Source of the DNA: Bacteroides faecis MAJ27 | GTDB taxonomy: Bacteria > Bacteroidota > Bacteroidia > Bacteroidales > Bacteroidaceae | Direction: 5' to 3' | NCBI RefSeq assembly: GCF_900106755.1 | Contig: NZ_FNNN01000013.1 | Span: 62,001 to 126,000 of the forward strand | DNA length: 64,000 bases | Part shown: piece by piece, positions 7,916-15,571 of the stretch | Position numbering within the stretch: position 1 is the stretch's first letter | Layout of the letters: each line of letters opens with the position of its first letter | Translations under genes and position numbers: made by a program | The notes under the pieces: model-generated | What the model saw: the letters and a program-made list of their open reading frames with translations, nothing else | Database searches by the model: none | What the model was told of the DNA's origin: nothing

Positions 7916-9151
7916 ATGTGGAGCAAACCGTGGAGTTATAAAGAAGGACTGGTGATTGGTGCAGGATTGCTGGTGATAGGTGCTTTGCTGCAAATGTCAG
8001 TGGGAACTATCAATTGGAGTCTGTTTGCTTGTCCGGTTAATGTAATTGTGTTGGTGGTTTACCTCATTGCCTTGATAGCCATGCACCTCCTTCGTAAACG
8101 TATCTATCTGTTTGGATGGTTGAGCCATTATTCTGCCGCTGTTTCTTCCTTGGTATGGGTAGTCGGTATGACAGTGATAATGGGACTGATCCGGCAGGCT
8201 CCTTCCGGCCATGCTTCGAATGATATGCTGGGATTTTCACAAATGATTTCGTCCTGGCCTTTTGTCTTGCTTTACTTCTGGATGGTTACAGCATTGGGAT
8301 TAACGATACTTCGTGCCGGTTTCCCTTTCAGAATTGGCAGACTTTCGTTTCTTCTCAATCATACCGGATTGTTTGTCGCATTGATTACGGCTACTTTGGG
8401 AAATGCCGATATGCAACGGTTGAAGATGACCACCCGGATGGGAAATGCAGAATGGCGGGCTACGGATGATAAAGGGAAGTTAATAGAACTTCCGCTGGCT
8501 ATCGAACTGAAAGATTTCACGATTGACGAATATCCTCCGAAACTGATGTTGATTGATAATGAAACCGGTGGAGTACTTCCCGCAAAGTCTCCTGTGCATT
8601 TATTGCTTGAGGAAGGAGTTTCCGATGGTCATTTGCTCGATTGGGAACTGTCTGTCGAACAGTCTATTCCAATGGCTGCTTCCGTGACTACTGAAGACAC
8701 ACTGAAGTTTACGGATTTTCATTCGATGGGAGCAACATATGCAGTATATCTGAAAGCTGTCAACCGGAAAAATCAACAGACGAAGGAAGGCTGGGTGAGT
8801 TGTGGGAGTTTTCTCTTTCCTTATAAGGCATTGCGTCTTGACTCTTTGACGAGTCTGGTGATGCCGGAACGGGAACCGCAGCGCTTTGCGTCGGAAGTAA
8901 AAGTCTATACACAGGAAGGAACGATAACAGAAGGTACGATTGAAGTGAACCGTCCGATGGAGATAGAAGGATGGAAAATCTATCAACTTAGTTATGATGA
9001 GTCGAAAGGGCGATGGAGTGATATCAGTGTCTTTGAACTGGTTCGTGACCCATGGTTACCTGTTGTTTATGCGGGAATTATCATGATGATGCTCGGAGCT
9101 GTCTGTTTGTTTGTCAATGCACAAAAGAGAAAAGGGGAGGATAAGGAATGA
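7916..9151 (+). CDS. resB: System II cytochrome c biogenesis protein ResB/Ccs1
   Basis: 411 residues. Several N-terminal membrane helices (residues about 12-30, 38-58, 68-95, 118-142) precede a large periplasmic domain (about 170-385), and a C-terminal helix (LPVVYAGIIMMMLGAVCLF) closes the protein, the normal ResB plan. The segment PMEIEGWKIYQLSYDESKG is the conserved ResB signature region. ResB works with CcsA to export and attach heme to apocytochromes. The stop overlaps the ccsA start (ATGA), so the two are translationally coupled. Placement directly behind nrfA indicates dedicated assembly of the multiheme reductase. Confidence 0.9.
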   Translation: MWSKPWSYKEGLVIGAGLLVIGALLQMSVGTINWSLFACPVNVIVLVVYLIALIAMHLLRKRIYLFGWLSHYSAAVSSLVWVVGMTVIMGLIRQAPSGHASNDMLGFSQMISSWPFVLLYFWMVTALGLTILRAGFPFRIGRLSFLLNHTGLFVALITATLGNADMQRLKMTTRMGNAEWRATDDKGKLIELPLAIELKDFTIDEYPPKLMLIDNETGGVLPAKSPVHLLLEEGVSDGHLLDWELSVEQSIPMAASVTTEDTLKFTDFHSMGATYAVYLKAVNRKNQQTKEGWVSCGSFLFPYKALRLDSLTSLVMPEREPQRFASEVKVYTQEGTITEGTIEVNRPMEIEGWKIYQLSYDESKGRWSDISVFELVRDPWLPVVYAGIIMMMLGAVCLFVNAQKRKGEDKE

Positions 9152-9939
9152 GCTGGGAACATTTTATACTGTTTGCGATAGCCGCATTGATTTGCTGGGG
9201 CTTGGGAGCTTTTACTGCATGGAAAGGCAAGAAGCCGGCATGGACTTATGGTTTTACTTTGTTGGGACTGGCTATCTTCTTCAGTTTTATACTTGGCATG
9301 TGGATTTCGTTGGAACGTCCTCCGATGCGGACGATGGGAGAGACGCGGTTATGGTATTCCTTCTTTCTTCCGTTGGCAGGATTGATAACGTATGTGCGTT
9401 GGAAATATAAATGGATTCTTAGTTTCAGTTGCATTCTCTCTTTGGTATTTATTTGCATCAATCTTTTTAAACCGGAGATTCACAATAAAACATTGATGCC
9501 TGCATTGCAGAGCCCGTGGTTTGCTCCTCACGTCATTGTGTATATGTTTGCTTATGCGATGCTGGGAGCTGCGGTGGTAATGGCTGTTTATCTGCTTTGG
9601 TTCAAAAAGAAAGAGATTGAACGGAAAGAAATGGATTTATGTGATAACCTCACTTATGTAGGTTTGGCGTTTATGACATTGGGAATGCTGACAGGGGCTA
9701 TTTGGGCGAAAGAGGCTTGGGGACATTACTGGGCCTGGGACCCCAAAGAAACATGGGCGGCAGCTACCTGGTTCTCTTATCTGGTGTATATCCATTTCAG
9801 ATTGGGCAGACCGTTGAAGAGTCGTCCGGCATTAATCATTCTGTTAGTATCATTTGTCTTATTACAAATGTGCTGGTATGGAATCAATTATCTTCCATCA
9901 GCACAGGGAGTTAGTGTACATACTTATAACTTAAATTGA
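9148..9939 (+). CDS. ccsA: System II heme lyase subunit CcsA/ResC
   Basis: 263 residues with about eight membrane helices. The tryptophan-rich heme-handling motif WGHYWAWDPKETWAA lies near residue 190-204 and conserved histidines flank it (PHVIVYMF, VSVHTYN near the C-terminus). These identify the CcmC/CcmF/CcsA superfamily, here the CcsA branch. It forms the heme channel and synthase with ResB. Start overlaps the resB stop by 4 bases. Confidence 0.93.
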   Translation: MSWEHFILFAIAALICWGLGAFTAWKGKKPAWTYGFTLLGLAIFFSFILGMWISLERPPMRTMGETRLWYSFFLPLAGLITYVRWKYKWILSFSCILSLVFICINLFKPEIHNKTLMPALQSPWFAPHVIVYMFAYAMLGAAVVMAVYLLWFKKKEIERKEMDLCDNLTYVGLAFMTLGMLTGAIWAKEAWGHYWAWDPKETWAAATWFSYLVYIHFRLGRPLKSRPALIILLVSFVLLQMCWYGINYLPSAQGVSVHTYNLN

Positions 9940-9946
9940 AATATCA

Positions 9947-11236
9947 ATGAAAACATTTTATTGGTCACTCGTTCTTATGCTATTGCCAAGCATGGCATAC
10001 ACACAAACTACAGAGAAGGAAAACGAATTTTCGATGTCTATGCAAATCAGACCTCGTGCGGAGTATCGGAATGGTGCCTTGTTTCCTCGTCTTGAAGGGC
10101 AGGAAGCTGCATCATTTATTAATAACCGTGCCCGGCTGTCGATGGATTACAAACGTTCGGATTTAGAAATAAAGATGTCGGCGCAACATGTCGGAGTCTG
10201 GGGACAAGACCCGCAGATTGATAAAAATGGGCGATTTATATTGAATGAGGCATGGGCAAAACTGGATTTTGGAAAAGGTTTCTTCGCTCAGTTAGGTCGT
10301 CAGACCTTATCTTATGATGACGAACGAATCTTGGGTGGGCTGGATTGGAATGTAGCCGGACGTTATCATGATGCGTTGAAGTTGGGGTATGCCAATAAGA
10401 AGAATGAATTACATGTTATTCTTGCTTTCAATCAGAATGATGAGAAAACGGCAGGTGGTACTTATTATTATTCAGATGCCGCTACAGGTCAGCCTTATAA
10501 GAATATGCAGACGGTCTGGTATCACTATAAAGCAGACAATGTTCCTTTCGGAGCTTCTTTGTTGTTTATGAATTTGGGATTGGAGACAGGAGACAAGTCC
10601 ACGCAAGACTCTCACACCCGTTATTTGCAAACAATGGGAACTTACTTTACTTATAAGAATAGCAGTTGGAATTTCGATGGTGCTTTTTATTATCAGATGG
10701 GTAAGAATAAGAATGCTCAGAAAGTTTCAGCCTTCATGGTTAGTGCTACGGCTGCTTATGCGTTCAATAATACTTGGGGTGCAGTGGTTGGTTTTGATTA
10801 TCTGAGTGGTGATAAAGGTGGTGGTGACAAATTTAAGGCGTTTGACCCTCTTTATGGTACGCATCATAAGTTCTATGGAGCAATGGACTATTTTTATGCT
10901 TCTGCTTTCAAATATGGAGCTCCCGGATTGATAGACGGTCGTCTTGGCATTCGTTTACGTCCCTCTTCCAAAGTGGATATGGAACTCAATTACCACTATT
11001 TTGCTACGGCTGCCGATATGGACATTAATGAGGATTTGAAGATGGTATTAGGTTCGGAAGTCGATTACCAGATCAATTGGACAATAATGAAAGATGTGAA
11101 ACTTTCTGCAGGATACTCTTTCATGCTCGGTACGAAGATGATGGATTTTGTGAAAGGGGGCAATCATAATAGTTGGCAAGATTGGGGATGGGTATCTATA
11201 AATATCAATCCGAAAGTATTCTTTGCAAAATGGTAA
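9947..11236 (+). CDS. Alginate-export-type outer-membrane porin in the nrf operon
   Basis: 429 residues. A signal peptide (about 1-19, SMAYT-QTT) is followed by an all-beta barrel: MQIRPRAEYRNGALFPRL, AKLDFGKGFFAQLGRQTLSYDDERILGGLDW, FATAADMDI. The RPRxEYRNG start and GRQxLxYDDER segment are typical of the alginate_exp (AlgE-like) barrel family. It is the last gene of the nrf unit, only 7 bp after ccsA. I infer a passive or selective channel used when nitrite reduction is active; the true solute is unknown. A hairpin terminator follows. Confidence 0.8.
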   Translation: MKTFYWSLVLMLLPSMAYTQTTEKENEFSMSMQIRPRAEYRNGALFPRLEGQEAASFINNRARLSMDYKRSDLEIKMSAQHVGVWGQDPQIDKNGRFILNEAWAKLDFGKGFFAQLGRQTLSYDDERILGGLDWNVAGRYHDALKLGYANKKNELHVILAFNQNDEKTAGGTYYYSDAATGQPYKNMQTVWYHYKADNVPFGASLLFMNLGLETGDKSTQDSHTRYLQTMGTYFTYKNSSWNFDGAFYYQMGKNKNAQKVSAFMVSATAAYAFNNTWGAVVGFDYLSGDKGGGDKFKAFDPLYGTHHKFYGAMDYFYASAFKYGAPGLIDGRLGIRLRPSSKVDMELNYHYFATAADMDINEDLKMVLGSEVDYQINWTIMKDVKLSAGYSFMLGTKMMDFVKGGNHNSWQDWGWVSININPKVFFAKW

Positions 11237-11280
11237 TTGAAAGTTAGTCAGGGTTCTGATTAAACCATTGGTAGAAATAA

Positions 11281-11329
11281 GGAAGTGGCACCGCTTTGAA
11301 GTTGAGGCTGTGTCACTTTCTTTTTATTA
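11281..11329. terminator. Hairpin terminator between porin and crp-type gene
   Basis: An imperfect inverted repeat (AAGTGGCACCGC around 11282 and GCTGTGTCACTT around 11309-11320, with one mismatch and one G-T pair) is followed by TTCTTTTTATT. It sits after the porin stop and overlaps the 3' end region of the convergent Crp/Fnr gene. Confidence 0.65.
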
Positions 11330-12016
11330 TAAGTATTTCTCCAGAGCCATTTTATTCAGAATCTCGATTTTTTTTCCTTCCATTGTGATAAGTCCTTCCT
11401 TGATTATTTTATTAATTTCTTTAGATAAAGCAGGACGTGACACATTCAGATATTCGGCAAGTTGAGATTGAGTATGCATGATTTCCACTGTCAGAGAGTC
11501 TGTCTTTTTGTGCTCGAATAAGTAAACAATAAACCTTTCACGTACAGTCTTGCGTGACAGAGGCTTCAGACGTGACACGGTGCATATATTACAATTTCCA
11601 GCGATACAAAGAAAGTTGTGTAATACCTGAGGGTCCTGACTGATGACTTTAAAAGTGGAATCTTTGGTTGCCATAAGTACTACACTGTCTTCCAAAGCTG
11701 TGAAAGTAGCAGGTAAAGTATTGTTAGAACTGAAAAGGTGGGGAGTGGCAAAGGTACGAGGTGCAATGATATACTCAATCATCACTTCATTTCCTAGTCC
11801 GTCAATGATATCAGTACGTAGTTTTCCTTCCAATAACACATATAGTTTGTTACAAGGTGTGCCTTGTGTAACAACTATTTCTTTTTTATCCGCTGCATAG
11901 ATGACGAATTCCAGTTTATCTAACAGAGATTCCTTAATATTCAGAGGTAAATCCCGAAATAAAGGGATTTGAAATAGCTTTTCTTTATGTGAGTTGGTCA
12001 GCTGTATTTTTTTCAT
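11327..12016 (-). CDS. Crp/Fnr-family regulator convergent to the nrf operon
   Basis: 229 residues. An N-terminal cyclic-nucleotide-binding-like beta-roll (about 20-130; GTPCNKLYVLLEGKLRTD) is joined by a dimer helix to a C-terminal winged helix (TQSQLAEYLNVSRPALSKEINK, about 180-205). Cysteines cluster at CIAGNCNIC (about 147-155), but no N-terminal FNR-type 4Fe-4S cluster is evident. In Bacteroidetes, Crp/Fnr proteins of the HcpR type respond to NO/nitrite stress; that assignment is only suggested by the nrf neighbourhood. A minus-strand TATCTTTG (12042-12049) gives a good -7 element 26 bp before the start. Confidence 0.85.
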   Translation of the reverse strand: MKKIQLTNSHKEKLFQIPLFRDLPLNIKESLLDKLEFVIYAADKKEIVVTQGTPCNKLYVLLEGKLRTDIIDGLGNEVMIEYIIAPRTFATPHLFSSNNTLPATFTALEDSVVLMATKDSTFKVISQDPQVLHNFLCIAGNCNICTVSRLKPLSRKTVRERFIVYLFEHKKTDSLTVEIMHTQSQLAEYLNVSRPALSKEINKIIKEGLITMEGKKIEILNKMALEKYL

Positions 12017-12125
12017 TGTACTATGTTGTTCGTATCATGGACAAAGATATAAATTATAAATTAGTAGAAAAAAAATACAGGAAGTATTGTTTGTAAGGTG
12101 GATAAGATAATGAAGAAAGTAAAAT

Positions 12126-12191
12126 CAGTAATTAGGGTACATATCTCTGTAATTTATCTACATTCATTATATTATTATTTGTCTATTTTTG
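12126..12191 (+). promoter_or_regulatory. AraC-type 37-bp operator (site A) and -7 element of the 12.2-kb flavodoxin gene
   Basis: Half-sites CAGTAATTAGGGTAC (from 12126) and CTGTAATTTATCTACA (12147-12162) are direct repeats 21 bp apart. Exactly 21 bp after the second half-site comes the -7 element TATTTTTG (12184-12191). Same layout as sites B, C, D and F elsewhere in the window. Confidence 0.8.
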
Positions 12192-12242
12192 CAGAGTTAA
12201 AAAACTGACTAATAAAATACTAAAGATAAAAGTAATAAAGTT

Positions 12243-12782
12243 ATGTCTAAAAAAGTTCTGATTATTTCGTCCAGTCCGCGAAAGGGCGGTAATTCTGATT
12301 TGCTTTGTGACGGATTTGAGAAAGGCGCCCTCGAAGCTGGTAATGAAGTGGAAAAGATTTTTCTGAAAGACAAAACGGTTCATCCTTGTACGGGATGCAG
12401 TGTTTGTAGTATGTATGGTAAGCCATGTCCGCAGAAGGATGATGCAGCCGAAATTGTAGAGAAAATGATTGTGGCTGATGTCATTGTAATGGCAACTCCG
12501 GTTTATTTCTATACGATGTGCGGACAGATGAAGATTATGATTGACCGCTGCTGTGCACGTTATACAGAAATTACGAATAAGGAGTTCTATTTTATTATTG
12601 CAGCAGCAGAGAATGATAAGTCGATGATGGAACGTACTATTGATGGTTTTCGCGGTTTCCTTGATTGTCTGGAGAATCCACAGGAGAAAGGAGTGATCTA
12701 TGGAATAGGTGCATGGAAGGTGGGAGAAATAAAAGATACTCCCTATCTACAGGAAGCTTATGAAATGGGGAAATTGGTGTAA
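12243..12782 (+). CDS. Cytoplasmic flavodoxin-family NAD(P)H-dependent oxidoreductase
   Basis: 179 residues, no signal. The N-terminus KKVLIISSSPRKGGNSDLL is the flavin phosphate-binding loop of the NADPH-dependent FMN reductase/iron-sulfur-flavoprotein family. Next come CTGCSVCSMYGKPCPQKDD (Cys-rich substrate or cofactor loop) and ADVIVMATPVYFYTM (FMN-binding). Such proteins bind FMN and reduce quinones, nitro-compounds or similar electrophiles. The gene has regulon site A upstream and is monocistronic; a 22-bp-period palindrome array follows. The physiological substrate is unknown. Confidence 0.85.
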   Translation: MSKKVLIISSSPRKGGNSDLLCDGFEKGALEAGNEVEKIFLKDKTVHPCTGCSVCSMYGKPCPQKDDAAEIVEKMIVADVIVMATPVYFYTMCGQMKIMIDRCCARYTEITNKEFYFIIAAAENDKSMMERTIDGFRGFLDCLENPQEKGVIYGIGAWKVGEIKDTPYLQEAYEMGKLV

Positions 12783-12830
12783 ACGTTAGTTTTAGATACG
12801 CATTTTCTGTATCATATAACAGACTTTCGG

Positions 12831-12911
12831 GATGGTGTCACTATACTGATCATATAGTGACGCTATACCTGTAGGATAGTGACACTATAGTAATGGGATA
12901 GCGACACTATC
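12831..12911. repeat. Array 1: four 15-bp palindromes at exact 22-bp period
   Basis: Units start at 12831, 12853, 12875 and 12897: GATGGTGTCACTATA, TATAGTGACGCTATA, GATAGTGACACTATA, GATAGCGACACTATC. The 7-bp spacers differ (CTGATCA, CCTGTAG, GTAATGG). It lies between the convergent flavodoxin and MGMT genes; T5 follows the last unit. The same palindrome family recurs in array 2. Confidence 0.9.
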
Positions 12912-12956
12912 TTTTTGATATATATTTGTATAAAAAAATCAGTTTAATTACCCTGA

Positions 12957-13502
12957 TTATAATAATCTTCTTTCGTTCGATTCCAGCTCCAATAATGTCT
13001 TTTTGGCTGTAAGACCACCTGCATATCCGGTCAATTTATGGTCACTGCCGATCACTCTGTGACAAGGAATAAGTATTGAAATCGAATTTGCTCCATTAGA
13101 AGAGGCTACTGCACGGATAGCTTTCGGATTGTTCAGCCTTTGTGATAATTGAGTATACGATATCGTTGTTCCATAGGGGATATTTTGCAGTTCATTCCAC
13201 ACACTTTTCTGAAATTCCGTCCCGACAAGAAGCAGAGGAACATCGAATGCTATTCTTTGGCGGGAAAAATATTCATCTAACTGGCTAATCGTTTTTGCGA
13301 TTACTTCAGAGTTTTCTGTTACATATTGAGCGTTTAGGGCTTTTTGTATCCGTTTGTCAATTGCAGCTCTGCGTTTTTCACTCACCACCCAGTCACACAT
13401 ACAGAGTTTGTCTTCAAAAGAACCGAGTATCAATTTCCCGCATGGAGATTGATAGTACTGTATCTGAACTGCTTTTGCTTTACCTTTTTCTTCTTTCTCC
13501 AT
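12957..13502 (-). CDS. ogt: Methylated-DNA-[protein]-cysteine S-methyltransferase
   Basis: 181 residues. The C-terminal alkyltransferase domain (about 90-175) contains GTEFQKSVWNELQNIPYGTTISY, the DNA-binding helix with RAVASSNGANS, and the active-site motif LIPCHRVIGS with the acceptor Cys147. The N-terminal part (17-80) is the MGMT ribonuclease-like domain. It removes alkyl groups from O6-alkylguanine or O4-alkylthymine in one irreversible step. The gene is monocistronic, divergent from the metallo-hydrolase and convergent with the flavodoxin gene. The symbol ogt refers to the family; no ada domain is attached. Confidence 0.93.
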   Translation of the reverse strand: MEKEEKGKAKAVQIQYYQSPCGKLILGSFEDKLCMCDWVVSEKRRAAIDKRIQKALNAQYVTENSEVIAKTISQLDEYFSRQRIAFDVPLLLVGTEFQKSVWNELQNIPYGTTISYTQLSQRLNNPKAIRAVASSNGANSISILIPCHRVIGSDHKLTGYAGGLTAKKTLLELESNERRLL

Positions 13503-13715
13503 TTTAATTCTTTATTTGAAGGGTTAAATATGGATGTAAAAGTAATTATTTACATTCAAACTACAAAATGAATCATTCGGCAGTGAAAGCCTGAAACAAT
13601 AGATTTTACCCCTACAATGGATTTAAATCGGTTGATTGCTTGTTCTGCCATAGAATTATTCTAATTTTGTAGCAGAACTTTTTATTTCGTATTATTTGAT
13701 TAATAACCAAGCTAC

Positions 13716-14537
13716 ATGAACTATAAAATAACGACTCTTGTAGAAAATTGTGTCTATGGACGTAAATTGCAGGCAGAACATGGGCTTTCACTCTATATTG
13801 AGACTCCGGAAAATAGATTACTTTTTGATACGGGAGCTTCCGATTTATTTATCCGTAATGCCCGTTTATTACATATTGATCTGCAAAAGGTGGATTATCT
13901 GGTATTATCTCATGGTCACAGTGACCATACAGGCGGATTGCGTTATTTTATGGAATTGAATACGAAAGCGACAGTTGCCTGCAAACGCGAAGTGTTTTTA
14001 CCTAAGTTTAAAGATGAACGTGAAAATGGAATAAAGCATACCCATTCGTTTGATCTTTCCCGATTCCATTTTATTGATGATTTGACTGAGCTAGTTCCCG
14101 GAGTATTTCTTTTCCCTTCTGTGGATATTATAGACCGGAGAGATACCCATTTTGAACGGTTTTGGATTCAGAAAGAAGAAGGTTCTAAAGTGCCGGATAC
14201 TTTTTCTGACGAATTAGCTATGACATTGGTTGCGCCTGAAGGACTTTCTGTTTTAAGTGCTTGTTCTCATCGTGGTATTACCAATATATTGCGGACTGTA
14301 CGAACCGTATTTCCGGGACTACCCTGCAATTTACTTTTAGGTGGTTTTCATATTCATAAAGCAGAAGAATTTAAATATAAAATTATTGCTGATTATCTGC
14401 ATGAATATTTACCTCAAAAGATGGGTGTCTGCCATTGTACGGGAGTAGATAAATATGCTTTCTTTTATAAGGAGTTTGGTGATAGAGTATTTTATAATCA
14501 CACAGGGAACTTGATTCAGACGAATTCTTTGATATAA
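13716..14537 (+). CDS. MBL-fold metallo-hydrolase of the dihydropterin/RFA-P synthase-like type
   Basis: 273 residues. The metal-binding motif LSHGHSDHTGG lies near residues 66-77. Further ligands appear in ACSHRGITN and GGFHIH, plus a CHCTGVDKY segment late in the protein. This pattern fits the metallo-beta-lactamase subgroup annotated as 7,8-dihydropterin-6-methyl synthase-like; in non-archaea the reaction is not known. The -7 element TAATTTTG lies at 13662-13669. The homocysteine methyltransferase gene follows after 31 bp and may be co-transcribed, which hints at pterin or one-carbon chemistry. Confidence 0.85.
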   Translation: MNYKITTLVENCVYGRKLQAEHGLSLYIETPENRLLFDTGASDLFIRNARLLHIDLQKVDYLVLSHGHSDHTGGLRYFMELNTKATVACKREVFLPKFKDERENGIKHTHSFDLSRFHFIDDLTELVPGVFLFPSVDIIDRRDTHFERFWIQKEEGSKVPDTFSDELAMTLVAPEGLSVLSACSHRGITNILRTVRTVFPGLPCNLLLGGFHIHKAEEFKYKIIADYLHEYLPQKMGVCHCTGVDKYAFFYKEFGDRVFYNHTGNLIQTNSLI

Positions 14538-14568
14538 TTATCTAAGATGACTTGACAGAATGTAAAAA

Positions 14569-15504
14569 ATGAACTGGATGAACTTTAAAGACTGCATAGA
14601 TTCTTATCCCTTTATACTGATGGAAGGTGCTTTAGGAGAGCGACTAAAGAGGGAGTTTGATTTGGATATCAGTGGTACCGTTGCAATGGCTGACCTAATT
14701 TATCAGCAAAAAGGCAGAATGGCATTAAAAACGCTATGGAATGAATATATGGATATTGCACATAGATATCAGTTGCCATTTCTTGCAATAACTCCAACAA
14801 GAAGGGCCAACAAAGAGCGGGTTTATATGGCTGGATACAATGAATCCATCATCACAGACAATGTGGATTTTCTTCGTACAATAAAAGAAACGGTGAATGT
14901 GAACATGTATATCGGTGGTTTGATGGGATGTAAGGGAGATGCATATACAAGTGAAAGAGCTCTAAACCAAGAAGAGGCAATAGCCTTTCACAGTTGGCAA
15001 GCCAGTCTGTTCAAATCCGTTGGAGTTGATTTTTTATATGCGGGTATAATGCCTGTATTGTCGGAGGCTATCGGAATGGCAGTCGCTATGTCTGATACAG
15101 ATATTCCATATATTATCAGTTTTACCATTCAAAGAAACGGAAAATTGATAGACGGCCATACAATTAATGATGCTATATATTACATTAATAATCATGTATC
15201 AAACAAGCCAGTGTGCTATATGACAAATTGCGTTCATCCTGATATCGTTTACGAAGCACTTTCTCATAAGTTCAATCAAACACAGATGGTAAAAAATCGC
15301 TTTTGGGGTATACAGGCAAATACTTCCAGACTTTCATATAAGGAATTGGATGGAGCAAAGAATTTGCGTACTTCTTCGGCAGTCGATTTAGGTAAGGCTA
15401 TTTTAAGGTTAAAATCAGATTATCATCTTAAAATATTTGGTGGGTGTTGTGGAACAGACAGCAGGCACATGGAAGAAATCGCTGGAATATCAAAAGTGGT
15501 TTAA
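14569..15504 (+). CDS. Homocysteine S-methyltransferase family protein
   Basis: 311 residues with the (beta/alpha)8 Hcy-methyltransferase fold. The N-terminus LMEGALGERLKREF gives the usual (D/E)GGxG-like opening. The zinc cysteines are expected in the TNCVHPD segment (about 220) and in the late GGCCGTDSRHM motif (about 293-302), both present. Family members use S-methylmethionine, SAM or betaine-like donors to make methionine from homocysteine. There is no MetH cobalamin domain. No SAM or cobalamin riboswitch was seen upstream. The gene sits 31 bp after the MBL hydrolase gene. Confidence 0.85.
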   Translation: MNWMNFKDCIDSYPFILMEGALGERLKREFDLDISGTVAMADLIYQQKGRMALKTLWNEYMDIAHRYQLPFLAITPTRRANKERVYMAGYNESIITDNVDFLRTIKETVNVNMYIGGLMGCKGDAYTSERALNQEEAIAFHSWQASLFKSVGVDFLYAGIMPVLSEAIGMAVAMSDTDIPYIISFTIQRNGKLIDGHTINDAIYYINNHVSNKPVCYMTNCVHPDIVYEALSHKFNQTQMVKNRFWGIQANTSRLSYKELDGAKNLRTSSAVDLGKAILRLKSDYHLKIFGGCCGTDSRHMEEIAGISKVV

Positions 15505-15571
15505 AGCAGCTTTAAATATAGTCTTCTTGTGAAATTTAGAATATAAATTAAATATATAAACATACAATAAT

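Noticed and set aside
12831..12911. The spaced repeats looked like a minimal CRISPR array
   Set aside because: Repeats are 15 bp and spacers only 7 bp; there are no cas genes or leader. The same applies to 61351-61439 and 63081-63139.
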